DNA of 64,000 nt, from assembly GCA_965214795.1 (NCBI GenBank), contig OZ243976.1, positions 3,348,001-3,412,000 of the forward strand, given 5' to 3'. Shown in pieces: positions 1 to 8,049 of this stretch; position 1 is the stretch's first letter; the number at the start of each line of letters is the position of its first letter. The translations under genes and the position numbers were made by a program. The notes beneath the pieces are model-generated. The model worked only from the letters and a program-made list of their open reading frames with translations. It was not told where the DNA came from and did not search any database. Source of the DNA: JAJDXW01 sp965214795. Lineage in GTDB: Bacteria > Pseudomonadota > Gammaproteobacteria > HK1.

Positions 1-924
1 CGGCAGCACCATGAACGGCAGCAGGATGTGGGTCATGGCGATGATCGTCCCGGTGCGGTTGTGGATCATCGCGAGGCGGTTGTCGTCGTCGATGATCCCC
101 ACCCACACGAGCAGGTCGTTGATGGCCCCCTGCTGCTGGAGAAGCGCGATCCAGCACGTGGTGCGCACCAGGAGCGAAGTCCAGAACGGCAGCAGCACCA
201 TGATCATCAGCAGGTTGCTGGTGCGAACGGGCAGGGTTGCCATCAGGTACGAGATCGGGTAGCCGAGCAGGAGGCAGAGCACGGTGATGACGAGGCTCAG
301 CAGCAGGGTCCGCCCGAACAGCCGGAGATAGATCTGCCGCTCCTCTTCCCGCGGAACGACGGAGCCGTCCGCGGTGAACCGAAGGTCGACGGCGGCGAGA
401 TAGTACGAGGCGGTGTAAGCGTCGCTCTCGCGCCGGATGAGCCGCCAGACGTCGAGGTCCCCCCAGCGCTTGTCGATCCGGATCATCGCCTGCCGGTAGG
501 GGGCCTCCCGGATGCGCTTCGCGCGCCGCCCGGTCTTGCGGAACAGGCTCGACATGCCGCCCAGCTCGTAGTTGAGCCGCACCCCGACCCGGCCGATGGT
601 GCGGTTCTCCCGGCCCTCGACGAAATCGGCGACGAGGGCCTGGAACACCGGCTCTTCCGGCAGTTCTCCCGAGGTCGGATCCCAGTGCGCGAGCGCCGCC
701 ACCGTGCGGTGGAGCACCTGGCCGACGAGCTGGTTCTCGACGCTTCGAAAGAGCATGTCCCCGATGGGGACGAGAAAGGTGATGAGCAGGAATGCGAACA
801 GGGGCAGGACGAGCCCCAGCGCCTTGAGACGACTCCGCCGCAAGGCGCGAGCGAAGCTCACCTTGAGCGGAATCCCGTCGGCGGTGGTGAGCGTCGCGGG
901 AGGGTCCGGAGCGATGGCGGCCAC
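1..924 (-). CDS. ABC transporter permease, PotB/PotH type (3' end beyond window)
   Basis: Inner-membrane permease of a polyamine/opine-type importer. The 308 codons seen open with a short cytoplasmic tail and a first membrane segment (LVLPLFAFLLITFLVPIGDM). A long periplasmic stretch of about 140 residues follows, as in PotB-like permeases, then further hydrophobic helices near the window edge. The gene runs off position 1, so the C-terminal part with the EAA loop is missing here. I chose a GTG start at 924 because GGA lies about 6 bases upstream and the hydrophobic core begins soon after. It lies downstream of the binding protein and ATPase genes on the same strand, in the usual potA-potD-potB order; a second permease probably follows outside the window. 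Substrate is inferred only as polyamine-like. Confidence 0.85.
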   Translation of the reverse strand, partial: MAAIAPDPPATLTTADGIPLKVSFARALRRSRLKALGLVLPLFAFLLITFLVPIGDMLFRSVENQLVGQVLHRTVAALAHWDPTSGELPEEPVFQALVADFVEGRENRTIGRVGVRLNYELGGMSSLFRKTGRRAKRIREAPYRQAMIRIDKRWGDLDVWRLIRRESDAYTASYYLAAVDLRFTADGSVVPREEERQIYLRLFGRTLLLSLVITVLCLLLGYPISYLMATLPVRTSNLLMIMVLLPFWTSLLVRTTCWIALLQQQGAINDLLVWVGIIDDDNRLAMIHNRTGTIIAMTHILLPFMVLP

Positions 925-1036
925 GGTGCTTCCAGGGTGAGGGTGAAACGGCGACGGGCCGGGGACCGAAGCGGGCGGCCCGCCGCCGTGGGTCAAGGGG
1001 GCGCGGTGTGTCGGCGCTACCGCGCCGCCGGACCCG

Positions 1037-2125
1037 TCAGCTCCTGGCGAGCCAGGCGTTGAACCGTTCGTTCATCTCGTCACCGTAATCCGCCCACCAC
1101 TCGATGTTGTTCGGAAGCATCCGCTTCGAGTTCGCAGGCGCGGTCGGCATGTGCGGCGCCATCTCGATGCCGAGCGCCGCATGCTTCCCGACGAGCGGAG
1201 CGGAGGACATCCGTGCCGGTCCGTAGGAGATGAACTTCGCCTGGTCCGCAAGCCGTTGGGTGTCCGTCGCGAAACGGAGGAACTCCATCACCAGATCGAT
1301 GTTCTTCCCCCCCTTCGGCACCGTCCAGCCGTCGAGATCGAACCATTGCCAGTCCCACATCATGGCGATGGGCTGCTTCTCCTCCTCGATGCCGGAGAAC
1401 AGGCGCCCGTTGTAGGCCGATGCCATCACCACCTCGCCGTCGGCCAGCAACTGGACCGGCACCGCCCCCTTCGTCCACCAGACGACCTGGCTCTTGATGG
1501 TGTCGAGCTTGGCGAACGCCCGGTCGAGGCCCTCCGGCGTGGAGAGCAGGTCGTAGACCTCCTCGAGCGCGACCCCCTCCGCGAGAAGCGCCCATTCGAT
1601 GTTGGCGAGAGGCTTCTTCTCGAGCGCGCGCTTGCCGGGGATCTTGTCGAGGTCGAACACGTCGGCGATCGTGGTCGGCGGGGTCTTCACCAGGTCCGTC
1701 CGGTAGCCGAACGTCGTCGAGTACACGATCTGGGGAATGAAGCACTCGCTCACGAGCGTGTCGCCGAAGTCCTCGGAGGCCGGGGTCCCGTCCGGCGCCG
1801 GGGCGAGCGCGTTGTCGAAGTCGATCTCGAGGACGAGACCTTCGTCGCAGGCGGTGATCGCATCGGACGCGATCATGTCGACGAGGTCCCAGGTGACGTT
1901 GTCCGCCTCGGCCATGGCGCGAAGCTTCGAGAGCCCCTCGGAGGAGGAGTCGTCGTTCAGGATCCGGATGTCGGGGTTCATCGCCATGTAGGGCTCGTGG
2001 TAGGCATTCTGCTGACTCGCGGAATAGGCGCCGCCCCAGGACACCACGACCAGATCCGTCTGGGCGTGGGCAACCCCGGCGGCCAACGCCGCGGCGAGCC
2101 CGATGGCCATCGTCTTGCGTTGCAT
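1037..2125 (-). CDS. Periplasmic polyamine-type solute-binding protein (PotD/PotF family)
   Basis: Captures the substrate in the periplasm and delivers it to the permease. The 362-residue product starts with a Sec signal peptide (MQRKTMAIGLAAALAAG, cleavage after AHA). The mature part opens with the fold-typical DLVVVSWGGAYSASQQNAY, which is characteristic of the spermidine/putrescine-binding family, and length matches the family. It lies 30 bp downstream of the ATPase gene and about 110 bp upstream of the permease gene on the same strand, so the three are likely one operon. Polyamine specificity is a family inference; related members bind opines, thiamine or iron, and ligand residues were not assigned. 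Confidence 0.88.
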   Translation of the reverse strand: MQRKTMAIGLAAALAAGVAHAQTDLVVVSWGGAYSASQQNAYHEPYMAMNPDIRILNDDSSSEGLSKLRAMAEADNVTWDLVDMIASDAITACDEGLVLEIDFDNALAPAPDGTPASEDFGDTLVSECFIPQIVYSTTFGYRTDLVKTPPTTIADVFDLDKIPGKRALEKKPLANIEWALLAEGVALEEVYDLLSTPEGLDRAFAKLDTIKSQVVWWTKGAVPVQLLADGEVVMASAYNGRLFSGIEEEKQPIAMMWDWQWFDLDGWTVPKGGKNIDLVMEFLRFATDTQRLADQAKFISYGPARMSSAPLVGKHAALGIEMAPHMPTAPANSKRMLPNNIEWWADYGDEMNERFNAWLARS

Positions 2126-2155
2126 GGGAATCTCCTCAGGTTGGAGTGGACGGGA

Positions 2156-3274
2156 TCAGTTGGTGGCCGGAGAAGGCGGCAGTGGATCCAGGGCCCGACA
2201 GTCCTGCGCGCTCCAGCCCACCTGGACCGTCTCTCCGACGTGCATCGGCCGGTGCATCCCGGAGTTCGGCACCTTGACGATGAACTCCTCGTTGCCGAGG
2301 AGGCGAAGTCGCGAGCGCACGTGGTCGCCGAGATAGATGAGCTCCTCCACCACCGCGTCGAAGACGTTGGGGCAGGACCCCGCCTCGGGAGCCACGGTCA
2401 CCCGCTCCGGGCGCAGGGAGAGGGTGGTCGCCTCTCCCTGCCCCCCGCAGCTCACCGCAAGGGCCCGCACGAGGCCGCCCTCGACGGCCACCGAGCACCG
2501 GTCCCCGTTGCGCTCGGTCACCTTGCCGAGCAACCGGTTGTTCTCGCCGATGAACTGGGCGACGAAAGCGTTCTCCGGACATTCGTAGAGCCCTTCCGGA
2601 GTCGAGAGCTGTTGGATAACCCCGTCGTTGAAGACCGCGATCCGGTTCGACATGGTGAGCGCCTCGCTCTGGTCGTGGGTGACGTAGACCACCGTCACCC
2701 CCAGGCGCTCGTGGATGTGCCGGATCTCGAACTGCATCTGCTCGCGGAGCTGCTTGTCGAGGGCGCCGAGGGGCTCGTCCATGAGGACGAGCTTGGGCTC
2801 GAAGACGAGCGCGCGGGCGACGGCCACCCGCTGCTGCTGGCCGCCGGAGAGCTGGGCGGGACGCCGGCCTCCGAAACCCGCGAGCTCCACCATGTCGAGC
2901 GCGCGGGCGACGCGCTCCTCGACCTCGGTCTTTCCCAGTTTGCGGACTTCGAGCGGGAAGGCGAGATTCTCGTGCACGGTCATGTGGGGAAAGAGGGCGT
3001 AGTTCTGGAATACCATCCCGATGTCCCGCCGGTGGGGCGCGACGTTGTTGATCGGATGCCCGTCGAGGAAGATCTCGCCGTGGGTCGCGGTCTCGAACCC
3101 CGCGAGCATCATGAGGCAGGTAGTCTTCCCCGAGCCGGAGGGACCCAGCATGGTGAGGAACTCGCCCCGCTCGATGTCGAGGTCGAGGCTCTTGACGACG
3201 AGGGTCTCGCCGTCGTAGCTCTTCTGGACGTCCGCGAACCGGACGAAGGCTTCCCTGGTCGCGGCCGCGCTCAT
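2156..3274 (-). CDS. ABC transporter ATP-binding protein, PotA type
   Basis: ATPase that drives the adjacent importer. The 372-residue product has a complete ABC domain in its first 240 residues: Walker A GPSGSGKT, signature LSGGQQQRVAVARAL, Walker B LVLMDEPLGALD and the switch histidine in VTHDQSEAL. A C-terminal extension of about 130 residues with the TOBE-like segment (SLRPERVTVAP) is typical of the PotA/FbpC branch. It begins the potA-potD-potB-like set read leftward. A 38-codon membrane ORF lies 58 bp upstream on the same strand. Operon membership rests on spacing and order; the transported compound is not shown by the sequence. Confidence 0.9.
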   Translation of the reverse strand: MSAAATREAFVRFADVQKSYDGETLVVKSLDLDIERGEFLTMLGPSGSGKTTCLMMLAGFETATHGEIFLDGHPINNVAPHRRDIGMVFQNYALFPHMTVHENLAFPLEVRKLGKTEVEERVARALDMVELAGFGGRRPAQLSGGQQQRVAVARALVFEPKLVLMDEPLGALDKQLREQMQFEIRHIHERLGVTVVYVTHDQSEALTMSNRIAVFNDGVIQQLSTPEGLYECPENAFVAQFIGENNRLLGKVTERNGDRCSVAVEGGLVRALAVSCGGQGEATTLSLRPERVTVAPEAGSCPNVFDAVVEELIYLGDHVRSRLRLLGNEEFIVKVPNSGMHRPMHVGETVQVGWSAQDCRALDPLPPSPATN

Positions 3275-3332
3275 GTCGTCAACCGCCCGGAGGAGGTGGA
3301 CATGCCTTCCGGGATGCGAACCGCTATCTGCT

Positions 3333-3449
3333 TCAAGCCAGGTACTCCAGCACGATGATCACGAGCAGCAGAACGAGGAGCGCCGCAACGGATACGATTC
3401 CTACCCGGTTCCACGAACTTCTCAGGACTTCCCGAATGGCGTTGCGCAT
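3333..3449 (-). CDS. Small single-span membrane protein (38 aa), hypothetical
   Basis: A 38-residue ORF starting MRNAIREVLRSSWNR and continuing as one uninterrupted hydrophobic helix (VSVAALLVLLLVIIVLEYL) before the stop. That layout (basic amphipathic head, one membrane span, no tail) is plausible for a real small membrane protein. The predicted ribosome binding site is weak (AGG about 12 bases upstream). It lies 58 bp upstream of the PotA-like gene and 39 bp after a 67-codon ORF, all on the same strand. No family is recognised; it could be a chance ORF. Confidence 0.4.
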   Translation of the reverse strand: MRNAIREVLRSSWNRVGIVSVAALLVLLLVIIVLEYLA

Positions 3450-3488
3450 GTCACCGACCTGATCGTGCTCCTCGTCCGGGACCCCGGC

Positions 3489-3692
3489 TCACGGGTCGGG
3501 GCCCGAGCCGGAGCGACCCGCCGGTGCCGGCAGCGCGAGGGATAACCGTCCGTGGAGGAACGCCACCTCGTGCCCGACTCGATCCACCCGTTCGGCAAGC
3601 TCGGCGATACCGGCCTTGATCCGGGCGAACAGGCCAGCCTGCACCCTGCCGGTGATGCCGGCCCGGCCCATGATGTCCCGCGACGCTTCCAT
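3489..3692 (-). CDS. Small hypothetical protein (67 aa), amphipathic helix
   Basis: A 67-codon ORF from ATG at 3692. Residues about 15-48 (GLFARIKAGIAELAERVDRV and onward) form an amphipathic, coiled-coil-like helix, followed by a Pro/Gly-rich tail. The same frame stays open upstream into a repeated sequence, so the start is uncertain. With the 38-residue membrane ORF just downstream it would resemble a split coiled-coil plus membrane-anchor pair, but this is speculative. Function unknown. Confidence 0.3.
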   Translation of the reverse strand: MEASRDIMGRAGITGRVQAGLFARIKAGIAELAERVDRVGHEVAFLHGRLSLALPAPAGRSGSGPDP

Positions 3693-3835
3693 GTCGCGAG
3701 TCTCGCACACTTGCCTTCCACAGACAAAGCACTTGCTTCCGCAAGCGGCAATTCCCGTTTTGCTCGTCGGGTTCCGCGGCAGGATCGGCACGACCGTCGA
3801 TCCGCCCCGGATCGAGTCGCAAAGGGAAACAAACG

Positions 3836-4090
3836 AATTCAAAGCGTTGCATCCACTGACGAACTGGTGACCCGAAGTCGGCGGCGACCGGATAACCAAG
3901 CGTCGAATCAAGACGATACGCTCACCTGTGGTCATCAAGGAAAGCCGGGCACGAATTTGCCCTGCGTCCGCAAGCGAAGGGGCATGCTGCGCCACGGTGT
4001 CGGGACGGACCGCGACAATCCGGTCGCCCGCACATCGAAGGCGCAGGTCCGGTCCGACCTCTCTTGCTCGGCCGGCGTGAAACGGCCCTG
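3836..4090. repeat. Dispersed repeat A, copy 1
   Basis: This intergenic stretch is related to 23858-24137 and 57072-57205. Shared blocks include CACTGACGA near the left end, the core CAAGACGATACGCTCACCTG, then AAGCCGGGCACGAATTTGCC, and in copies 1 and 2 a tail with GTCCGACCT and GGCGTGAAACGGCC. The copies have diverged by point changes, but the reading frame of the core on the minus strand stays open in all three. Nothing identifies a gene. It sits downstream of the dtnK-like gene. Confidence 0.7.
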
Positions 4091-4160
4091 TTCGCAAGCG
4101 TCGCGGGCGGTGCACGGTGCGCGCGAATCCTCCGGTCTTTCCTCCCGTCATGGCCCTGCT

Positions 4161-5510
4161 TCATTCACCCAGGACCTCGCAACCGATCCTTGCGAAGAGA
4201 TCGGGTTCGCCGAACCCGCCGGCCTTGCTGACGAGCGCAAACTCCCATCGCTGCGCACGGTCGCGGCTGACCGGGATGCCGGGTCGGAATTCCCCGAGAA
4301 CGTCGAGCGCACCGATGTCGAACGCTTCGAGGATCGCTTCCACCGTGTCGCCCCCGGTCGCAACGAGGGCGGCGAGCTTCCCGGCGCCGATCTCCTCTAC
4401 CGCGGCCCGCACCCCGGCTGCGAACGAGCGGGCGATGGCGCCGGGGTCGCCCCGGGGGGCGGGCGGCACCCGCAGGACCGCACATCGAGCCGACCGGGCC
4501 GCCCGGACCGCTGCTTCCACCTCGAGGCTCCCGCACGGCGCGGCGACCACGGGCGTTCCCGGGACGGCTTCGAGCAACCGTTCCACCTGCCGCTCCGAGG
4601 TCGAGGCACGCGAACCGATCGTGAACAGCACGATGCGCCCGGGACCGCCGGCAATCGCCGTCTCGCGTTCCTCTCCACCCAGCCACCGTGCAAGTCCCTG
4701 GGCGAGACCGTCCGACCCCACGCCGAGAACCTCGCCCGGGCGACGCGCCACAAGCTGCGCGAGCTCCGCGAGGTCGGCGTCCGTCTCGGCGTCGGCCAAC
4801 ACGATTCCGGGCGCGAGCGGCCGATCGGAGGAAGCTCGGTCCGCGCCCAGGAAGCTCACCGGGCCGGCCCGGCCGATGAACGCTTCGAGGGGCTCGGACG
4901 GAGCGGGAGTACGTAAATCAAGAACATACTCGGTCTCGCGGAGCGGCGTTCCGTAGACCAGGACGCCGCCCTCCCGAACGATCCGGCCGGCCGCCGGAAA
5001 CGCCGGGCATACGAGGGCCGTCCGGCGCCCGAACGCGCCCATCGCGGCGGCGACTTCGTCGGGAACCGGCCCGCGCAACGTTGAATCGATCTTCTTGAAC
5101 GTGATGCGGGGCGACCATTCGCGCAAGTGCCGTCCCGCCGCCTCGACCCTGACGCGGGCGGCGGCCGGCGCCAGATGGCGGGTCGAGGTATTGACGGCCA
5201 GCACCATGCCGAGAGGCCCGGAGGGGCCGGACGGGTCGAACGCGCCCCGCCTCGGCGGCGCGTCGGCCGCCACCGCGGAAGCCGTTTCCGGCCCCGAGAG
5301 AGCCGTAGCCGCGTCCGGCGTCGGAGGAACCCGGTCGTCCTCCTGGCGAGCCGCAGTCACCGGTCGGGAAGTCGAGCCGGCCGCCGGCGCGGGGGCAAGT
5401 GCATCCATGGTCCGATAGACCCGCACTTCGAACCCGTGCGTCGCGAACGGGGCGGCGGCGTCGAGGGCGCCGGTGAGGTCGTCGGCAACGAGGGCGACGT
5501 CAACCCCCAT
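4161..5510 (-). CDS. Four-carbon acid sugar kinase family (DUF1537), probable D-threonate kinase
   Basis: Phosphorylates a four-carbon acid sugar with ATP; in the DtnK branch D-threonate becomes D-threonate 4-phosphate. The 449-residue product has the family N-terminus MGVDVALVADDLTGALDAAA, the substrate-binding NTSTRH and FKKIDSTLRGP motifs, and a C-terminal nucleotide-binding part with LVATGGDTVEAIL. Residues about 40-90 are a Pro/Ala/Ser-rich insertion (around PAAGSTSRPVTAARQEDD) not usual in the family, which explains the extra length. A PdxA-family gene ends 22 bp upstream on the same strand. That pairing is the known D-threonate pathway to dihydroxyacetone phosphate; L-threonate or D-erythronate are alternatives. 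Confidence 0.88.
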   Translation of the reverse strand: MGVDVALVADDLTGALDAAAPFATHGFEVRVYRTMDALAPAPAAGSTSRPVTAARQEDDRVPPTPDAATALSGPETASAVAADAPPRRGAFDPSGPSGPLGMVLAVNTSTRHLAPAAARVRVEAAGRHLREWSPRITFKKIDSTLRGPVPDEVAAAMGAFGRRTALVCPAFPAAGRIVREGGVLVYGTPLRETEYVLDLRTPAPSEPLEAFIGRAGPVSFLGADRASSDRPLAPGIVLADAETDADLAELAQLVARRPGEVLGVGSDGLAQGLARWLGGEERETAIAGGPGRIVLFTIGSRASTSERQVERLLEAVPGTPVVAAPCGSLEVEAAVRAARSARCAVLRVPPAPRGDPGAIARSFAAGVRAAVEEIGAGKLAALVATGGDTVEAILEAFDIGALDVLGEFRPGIPVSRDRAQRWEFALVSKAGGFGEPDLFARIGCEVLGE

Positions 5511-5532
5511 GTCGGACTCGGACGGAGCGGCC

Positions 5533-6477
5533 TCAGCCGGCGTCCGCGAGCCGGTTCGCGTAGGCGATCGCGGCCAGCATGTTGCGGTGGTCGGCGCAGC
5601 CCCGCCACGCGATGTCGAACGCGGTCCCGTGGTCCACCGAGGTACGCCGGATCGGAAGACCGAGAGTCACGTTCACCGCCGACTCGAACGCGACGAGCTT
5701 GGTCGGGATGTGGCCCTGATCGTGGTACTGGGCCACCACCACGTCGAACTCGCCGCGGGTCGCGCGCAGGAACACGGAGTCGCCGGGCCAGGGGCCGCTC
5801 GCGTCGATGCCCCGCGCCCGCGCCTCCTCGATCGCGGGCCGGATCTCTTCCTCGTCCTCCCGCCCGAAGAGCCCTCCCTCGCCGCTGTGCGGGTTGAGGC
5901 CGGCCACCGCCACCCGCGGGTGCTCGGTTCCGAGCCGCCGGAAGTGGCGGTCGGCCGCCTCGATCGTCTCGAGCACCCGCGCGCGCCGACACCGAGCGAC
6001 CGCGCTCGCGAGCGAGACGTGGGTGGATACGTGGATGGTGGAGAGGCGCTCGGATGCAAGCAGCATGATGGACGACGGCGCGTCCGTCAGGTGCTGGAGC
6101 AGCTCCGTGTGCCCGTCGAACCGGTAGCCGGCGAGGTGCAGGGCCGCCTTGTTGAGAGGAGCGGTCACGATGATCTCGATCTCGCCCCCAAGCGCGAGCT
6201 CCACCGCGCGCCGCACGTATCCGTAGGCGGCGTGCCCGCCGCCCGCGCTCTCCGTCCCGTCGCGAATCGTGCCCGCGCAGGGGGTCTCGACCTCGAACAC
6301 CGCGACCGCGGGGGGTGCGACGCCGGCGACGCGGGCCGCCCGTTCCAAGGTCGCGCCCTTTCCGATCACCACGATCCGGGAACGTTCGTCGGCGGGAAGC
6401 GCGGCGAGCGCCCTCGCTGTCACCTCCGGACCGATGCCGCTCGGGTCTCCCATCGTGATGCCGAGCCGATGGGCCAT
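5533..6477 (-). CDS. PdxA-family dehydrogenase, probable D-threonate 4-phosphate dehydrogenase (PdxA2)
   Basis: NAD-dependent oxidative decarboxylation of a 4-phosphohydroxy acid. The 314-residue product opens MAHRLGITMGDPSGIGPEV, the PdxA signature. The three metal-ligand histidines are visible in DGHTELL, LNPHSGE and QYHDQGH, and TSVDHGTAFDIA is near the C-terminus. The start is ATG 6477; an upstream in-frame TTG at 6492 is less likely. Because its partner is a DUF1537 kinase 22 bp away, I read this as PdxA2 (D-threonate 4-phosphate to dihydroxyacetone phosphate and CO2) rather than the vitamin B6 enzyme. Sequence alone does not exclude PdxA proper. Confidence 0.87.
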   Translation of the reverse strand: MAHRLGITMGDPSGIGPEVTARALAALPADERSRIVVIGKGATLERAARVAGVAPPAVAVFEVETPCAGTIRDGTESAGGGHAAYGYVRRAVELALGGEIEIIVTAPLNKAALHLAGYRFDGHTELLQHLTDAPSSIMLLASERLSTIHVSTHVSLASAVARCRRARVLETIEAADRHFRRLGTEHPRVAVAGLNPHSGEGGLFGREDEEEIRPAIEEARARGIDASGPWPGDSVFLRATRGEFDVVVAQYHDQGHIPTKLVAFESAVNVTLGLPIRRTSVDHGTAFDIAWRGCADHRNMLAAIAYANRLADAG

Positions 6478-6559
6478 CAGCCCCGCCCGCAAGACGGCGC
6501 GGCCGGGGCATGCCCGGCCCCGGAGCGCGAGCGCGCGGCGAGGCGGACCGGGGCGGCGT

Positions 6560-7978
6560 TCAAGCGGCCGGGCCCTCGTCTCGCGCCCAGAGGCGCTCCG
6601 AGAGCACTCCGACCGACCGCTCGATCGCCTCCGCCGCGTCGAGGCAGGTGTCCTCCCGGTAGCGGCGGCCCACGATCTGCACTCCGACCGGCGTGCCCTG
6701 GTACAGCCCGGTCGGAACCCCGACGCTCGGCAGCCCGAGGAGGTTCACCGCCGAGGTGTACCGGAGGGAGTCGAATATCTCGCGCACGCGCGCCGGCCCC
6801 CGGAGGTCGTCGTTGACCGGGAACGGCGGCTCGGTCGAGACCGGGGCGAGCACCAGCGGGTACTCCTCCAGGAACAGGCTCCAGGTCCGAAGGAGGCGGT
6901 TGCGCTCCGCGAGGTCGCGGACGTAGCCGTCGATCGTGGGCGCGTCGCCGGCCATCTCGAAGTAGGTGTCCACGATGCGGTTGATCTCCGGGCTCCCGAG
7001 GCGCCGCACCGATTCCTCCATCGTCACCCGGAAGTCCGCGAAGATGATGCGGAACCACACCTCCTTCGTCCATTCGACCTCGGGCGGATCGGCCGTCTCC
7101 ACCGCGTAGCCGGCGCCCTCGAGCACGTCCGCGGCCTGGTCGAGCGCGGCCCGCACCGCGGGGTGGGTCTCGCACCCGGCGACCGCGACCCGGATCGGAT
7201 GCGCGAGCGGGGGGCCTTCCAGGGGGGCGGGCACCCAGAGGGGATCGCGGGGATCGGCCCCGGCCATCGCCGCGAGCGCGAGGCGCACGTCGCGCACCTC
7301 GCGGGCGACCGGCCCCTGCACCGACATCATCTGCATGAGCAGGGCCCGCTCCTCCGCCTGGGAGGGGTTGTAGGCGGGCACCCGGCCGAGGGTCGGTCGG
7401 ACGGTGGCGCAGCCGCAGCAATATGCGGGGATCCGGAGCGAGCCACCGATGTCGTTGCCGTGCGCGATCGCCCCCACCCCCGCCGCCACGCTGGCCGCCG
7501 CCCCGCCCGACGACCCGCCGCAGGTCACCCCTTCGGGGTCCCACGGATTGCGGGTGAGCCCCCGGAGCGGGTTGTCGGTGAACGCGCGGAACGAGTACTC
7601 GGGGGTATTGGTCCGGCCGATGACGACGGCGCCGGCGCGCTCGAGGTTGCGCACCACCGGGGAGTCATCGGTCGCGACGACCCCGGCGAGGCCGGCGACC
7701 CCGTTCGGGCTCGCCTCCCCCGCCTGGTCGACGTTCTCCTTGATGGTGACCGGGACCCCGTGGAGAGGACCGGACGGCGCGCCGGCGCGGCGCGCCTCGT
7801 CCCGCATCCGCGCGGTCTCGATCGCGCGCTCGCACAGGTCTACGGTGACCGCGTTGAGAGCCGGGTTGACGGCCACGAGCCGCTCGCAGTGCGCCTCCGC
7901 CACCTCCGCCGAGGAAAGCCGCCCCGAGCGAGTCGCCTCCGCCGTCTCGACGGCGCTCATCTGCCAGACCGGTTTCAT
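6560..7978 (-). CDS. Amidase signature family hydrolase
   Basis: Hydrolyses a carboxamide bond; substrate unknown. The 472-residue product has the whole amidase-signature core: catalytic Lys in VPVTIKENVD (about residue 77) and the Gly/Ser-rich loop GGSSGGAAASVAAGVGAIAH followed by GNDIGGSLRIPA, which holds the cis-Ser and the nucleophile Ser. Length fits monofunctional amidases. The start at 7978 has GAGGGAA about 10 bases upstream. It is co-directional with the acyl-CoA synthetase/MBL pair upstream and the PdxA2/kinase pair downstream. GatA is unlikely because no gatB or gatC neighbour is present. Confidence 0.9.
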   Translation of the reverse strand: MKPVWQMSAVETAEATRSGRLSSAEVAEAHCERLVAVNPALNAVTVDLCERAIETARMRDEARRAGAPSGPLHGVPVTIKENVDQAGEASPNGVAGLAGVVATDDSPVVRNLERAGAVVIGRTNTPEYSFRAFTDNPLRGLTRNPWDPEGVTCGGSSGGAAASVAAGVGAIAHGNDIGGSLRIPAYCCGCATVRPTLGRVPAYNPSQAEERALLMQMMSVQGPVAREVRDVRLALAAMAGADPRDPLWVPAPLEGPPLAHPIRVAVAGCETHPAVRAALDQAADVLEGAGYAVETADPPEVEWTKEVWFRIIFADFRVTMEESVRRLGSPEINRIVDTYFEMAGDAPTIDGYVRDLAERNRLLRTWSLFLEEYPLVLAPVSTEPPFPVNDDLRGPARVREIFDSLRYTSAVNLLGLPSVGVPTGLYQGTPVGVQIVGRRYREDTCLDAAEAIERSVGVLSERLWARDEGPAA

Positions 7979-8049
7979 TCAGTTCCCTCTCTCCGTCGAA
8001 CAACGGACGCGAGCCCCTCCCCGGGGCACCGTCCCGCCACGGCCGGCGG

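Noticed and set aside
1151..3358. 735-codon plus-strand ORF (and similar long antisense ORFs at 8116-10230, 42147-44705, 46074-48632, 24802-27657)
   Set aside because: All are antisense or out-of-frame shadows of well-supported genes in GC-rich DNA; their products are Arg/His/Pro-rich with no domains.
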